Source of the DNA: Rodentolepis nana
Taxonomy: Eukaryota; Platyhelminthes; Cestoda; Cyclophyllidea; Hymenolepididae
Length of the DNA: 44,761 nt
Assembly (NCBI GenBank): GCA_900617975.1
Contig: UZAE01012181.1
Span: 9,782 to 54,542 of the forward strand
Direction of reading: 5' to 3'
Shown piece by piece: positions 43,501 to 44,761 of this stretch (position 1 is the stretch's first letter; every line of letters starts with the position of its first letter). The notes beneath the pieces are model-generated. The model searched no databases. It had not been told where the DNA came from and saw only the letters and a list, made by a program, of their open reading frames with translations. A program made the position numbers and the translations under genes.

Positions 43501-44581
43501 AAGTTAGCTTGAAACATATAAAATAGAAGGTTTTATCTGTACTGTGTCACCAAAGATCATTTGAGGTAGCGTAGGTAAATTTGGTCCATGGGAATCGAGA
43601 CTGCTATATATTCGAAAGCAAATATGCTTTGACATTTTGCGAGTTTCCTTTCTAAAAAAGCCGAGTTGAATACGCATCGTCACGATCACATTTGTGCTTA
43701 ATGAGACTTAAAATAATTGGTTATTTGGCACTGAAAGTCATTTTCAATTGTTTTTTTTCTTGAAGAACAGTGATTCCATCGTAAGGATCGAGAGCATTGG
43801 CTTTTTTACTCCTTTGCTGAATATGGCATCGATTTTATTACTGGTTTTTGCTGTCCTTGATTTTATGTTGCCTTGAACAATCAATTGAGCCTTCTCTTCA
43901 CGTGTTAGTGACCCATTCATAAGGTGAATGATCTCGCAGAGAGAGAGAGAGAAAGTTGTTGTTACAGGGCATTTAATGGTTTGGTTTCATGCCTATTCAA
44001 AAGGAAGAGGATGAAGTTGAAATGTTTTGGCCTAATTCTAATTGGCCAATGAAAATTTCACAGGAACCAATGGCCATTCATTGTGAAATACTTCTCCACT
44101 CTTTGATATTCTGACTATATCTCGTAACATTTTTTAGCATACCTAGGTGGGGGGGGGGGGGGGGGGGGGAAGAGAAGAGAGGGATAAATAGTTAGAGGTT
44201 AATAAGAATTCAATGAACCAGAAGTCGTTACTTGAGCTTGAACCCGCTACAAATAATGGGGCACGAGAAGCGTCAAGACCAGTGATTCGTGAAGTGAATT
44301 CACTTGCAAGACTATCAGCAACCGCCTACAGTGTGGGTGTCACAAACGTAGAGTAAAGCAAATTTGCTTAGCTATAGCCCATCCAGCTAGAACGATTCGT
44401 GCAACTTCAGTACTTGCTATTTTTGACGTCACGTGTTTTGCTCCTTTTACAGCAACAGCAGATGTCACAATTAATCCCTGAGGAGGAGGAGGAGGGGGAG
44501 TCACAAGAGCCACCGCAAGGCTCTTCCAGTACTGCGCATCCTCTCGGTGATGGTGATCTGAACTCAACTGAATTGAACTGA
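34555..44581 (+). CDS. RNF11: RNF11-type RING-H2 ubiquitin ligase/adaptor
   Basis: RNF11 is a small membrane-anchored RING protein that modulates HECT ligases (NEDD4/ITCH type) and signalling through TGF-beta and NF-kB. Exons: 34555-34656, 34956-35110, 41199-41499, 44453-44581 (687 nt, 228 residues). Exon 1 starts MGNCLRS, as in human RNF11 (MGNCLKS), giving Gly2 for myristoylation and Cys4 for palmitoylation. Exon 2 holds QLTEEQQVAIATRMALIATL, matching the LTEEEQIRIAQRIGLIQHL block. Exon 3 holds the RING: C87, C90, C106, H108, H111, C114, C125, C128, with ACIDDWLTRSLTCPSC as in the family. The first donor is weak (CAT|GTAGTG; three bases further, GTA|GTGTGT also keeps frame). The other junctions have good signals and agree in phase. 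Human RNF11 (154 residues) ends soon after the RING; this protein carries about 100 more, ending in an acidic EEEEEGESQEPPQ segment. No PPxY motif is present. Reading on past exon 3 would end at 41538, giving 198 residues. RING and start are certain; the last exon is probable. Confidence 0.9.
35111..41198 (+). other. RNF11: Large second intron of the RNF11-type gene
   Basis: About 6.1 kb from GTAAGT to CCAATCAG. It contains a mono-C run (37343-37353), a mono-G run (38763-38772) next to a 75-codon minus-strand ORF of no recognised family (39008-38781), and the truncated SINE-like copy D near its 3' end. I see no other gene. Confidence 0.75.
40916..41010 (+). mobile_element. SINE-like retroelement copy D, truncated
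   Basis: Carries the best-preserved head of the family (GGGTGCGCGATAGACTTACC, then CCACGTGGTGCACCCTGG and CAACGTATACTCATACG), continuing to the GGCAGTTGACTT block. The middle is then largely missing and only a TGTGTCTCTT remnant follows; no tail or target-site duplication is clear. It ends about 190 nt before the RING exon of the RNF11-type gene, in the same orientation as the gene. Confidence 0.8.
41199..41499 (+). other. RNF11: RING-H2 exon of the RNF11-type gene
   Basis: Acceptor CTACCAATCAG, donor AGG|GTGGGT. The first base completes Glu86, and the exon then encodes the entire C3H2C3 RING (CVICMIDYVPGDEL to SLTCPSC) plus about 58 residues of Ser/Thr/Ala-rich and then charged sequence ending RIKMRSR. 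Confidence 0.93.
41500..44452 (+). other. RNF11: Third intron of the RNF11-type gene
   Basis: About 2.95 kb, ending in a pyrimidine-rich GCTCCTTTTACAG. It includes a (GA)n stretch at about 43937-43954 and a 21-nt G run at 44149-44169. The ORFs inside are short and unrecognised. Confidence 0.6.
44149..44169 (+). repeat. Mono-G run, 21 nt
   Basis: The longest uninterrupted G run in the window, on the coding strand of the third RNF11-type intron about 280 nt before the last exon. It is a candidate RNA G-quadruplex near a 3' splice site. Confidence 0.9.
44453..44581 (+). other. RNF11: Probable terminal exon of the RNF11-type gene (acidic C terminus)
   Basis: 43 codons including the stop, following a strong acceptor. 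It reads QQQMSQLIPEEEEEGESQEP then a Ser/Gly-rich tail ending DGDLNSTELN. It joins exon 3 in phase 0. The Glu run comes from a GAG repeat, which is a simple-sequence tract and may vary in length. The tandem CAG CAA CAG CAG start offers alternative acceptors. Confidence 0.65.
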
Positions 44582-44683
44582 ACTAGAAAGTATCCCTTTG
44601 TGCATTAGTTAAATTTTATTTCAGTAGACAATTGACTTTCCTACCCTTGTGCATAGCTTTCTTATCCAGATCGCGTTGTTGTT

Positions 44684-44705
44684 GATGATGATGATGATGA
44701 CGATG
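44684..44705 (+). repeat. (GAT)n short tandem repeat
   Basis: Six to seven GAT units with one GAC, about 100 nt beyond the RNF11-type stop codon, presumably in the 3' UTR. No AATAAA is seen before the window ends in a C run. Confidence 0.8.
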
Positions 44706-44761
44706 CATTACATGCTTGTTTGCTGATGTACAAACCTGTAAATTCTTCTGTTCTCCCCCCC

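Noticed and set aside
1..44761. Bacterial-style systems (CRISPR arrays, operons, insertion sequences)
   Set aside because: The window is eukaryotic, with spliced animal genes; no regularly spaced repeats or prokaryotic gene clusters are present.

Overview
This is animal nuclear DNA. It is AT-rich, intron-rich and gene-poor, with GT-AG introns from about 50 nt to several kb, long mono-C and mono-G runs, and a small dispersed retroelement family. The recognisable genes are animal ones: a LIN54/tesmin-type CXC protein, an RNF11-type RING protein and an LSM14/RAP55-type LSm domain. The proteins are divergent from vertebrate versions, and the style of the sequence (AT bias, G/C homopolymers, SINE-like repeats) would suit an invertebrate such as a parasitic flatworm. 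The species is inference, not something the sequence proves.

Layout. 1-9640: no supported gene; a SINE-like insertion (303-627) sits between two 102-nt direct repeats, and there are poly-G/poly-C tracts with small assembly gaps near 4.25 and 4.53 kb. 9.6-24.5 kb: a LIN54 homologue on the minus strand. Twelve coding exons were joined by hand and every splice phase agrees, giving 837 residues with two complete CXC domains, a 12-nt microexon, a TAGCAG tandem acceptor and one probable GC-AG intron. Its likely promoter is a CpG-richer block at 24.2-24.5 kb with CCAAT boxes and an E2F-like palindrome. 24.5-33.5 kb: mostly AT-rich DNA with two more SINE-like copies carrying target-site duplications (28.75-29.10 and 30.52-30.85 kb), some isolated protein-like segments that I cannot assign, and a 40-codon cysteine-rich ORF beginning 12 nt after the second of these copies. 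33.54-33.86 kb: minus-strand exons of an LSM14-type LSm domain, with no first exon found and a possible early stop. 34.55-44.58 kb: an RNF11 homologue on the plus strand in four exons, with a myristoylation-type start, a RING-H2 domain and a C-terminal acidic extension not present in vertebrate RNF11; a fourth, truncated SINE-like copy lies about 200 nt before its RING exon.

Functional theme. LIN54 is the DNA-binding subunit of the MuvB/DREAM cell-cycle repressor, RNF11 is a membrane-anchored E3 adaptor, and LSM14 is a translational repressor of P-bodies. Nothing shows that they work as a unit; LSM14 and RNF11 lie head to head and might share a promoter region. The best leads for novelty are the SINE-like family (especially the 102-nt flanking duplication), the splicing peculiarities of the LIN54 gene, the small Cys-rich ORF, and the unusual ends of the LSM14-like and RNF11-like genes.
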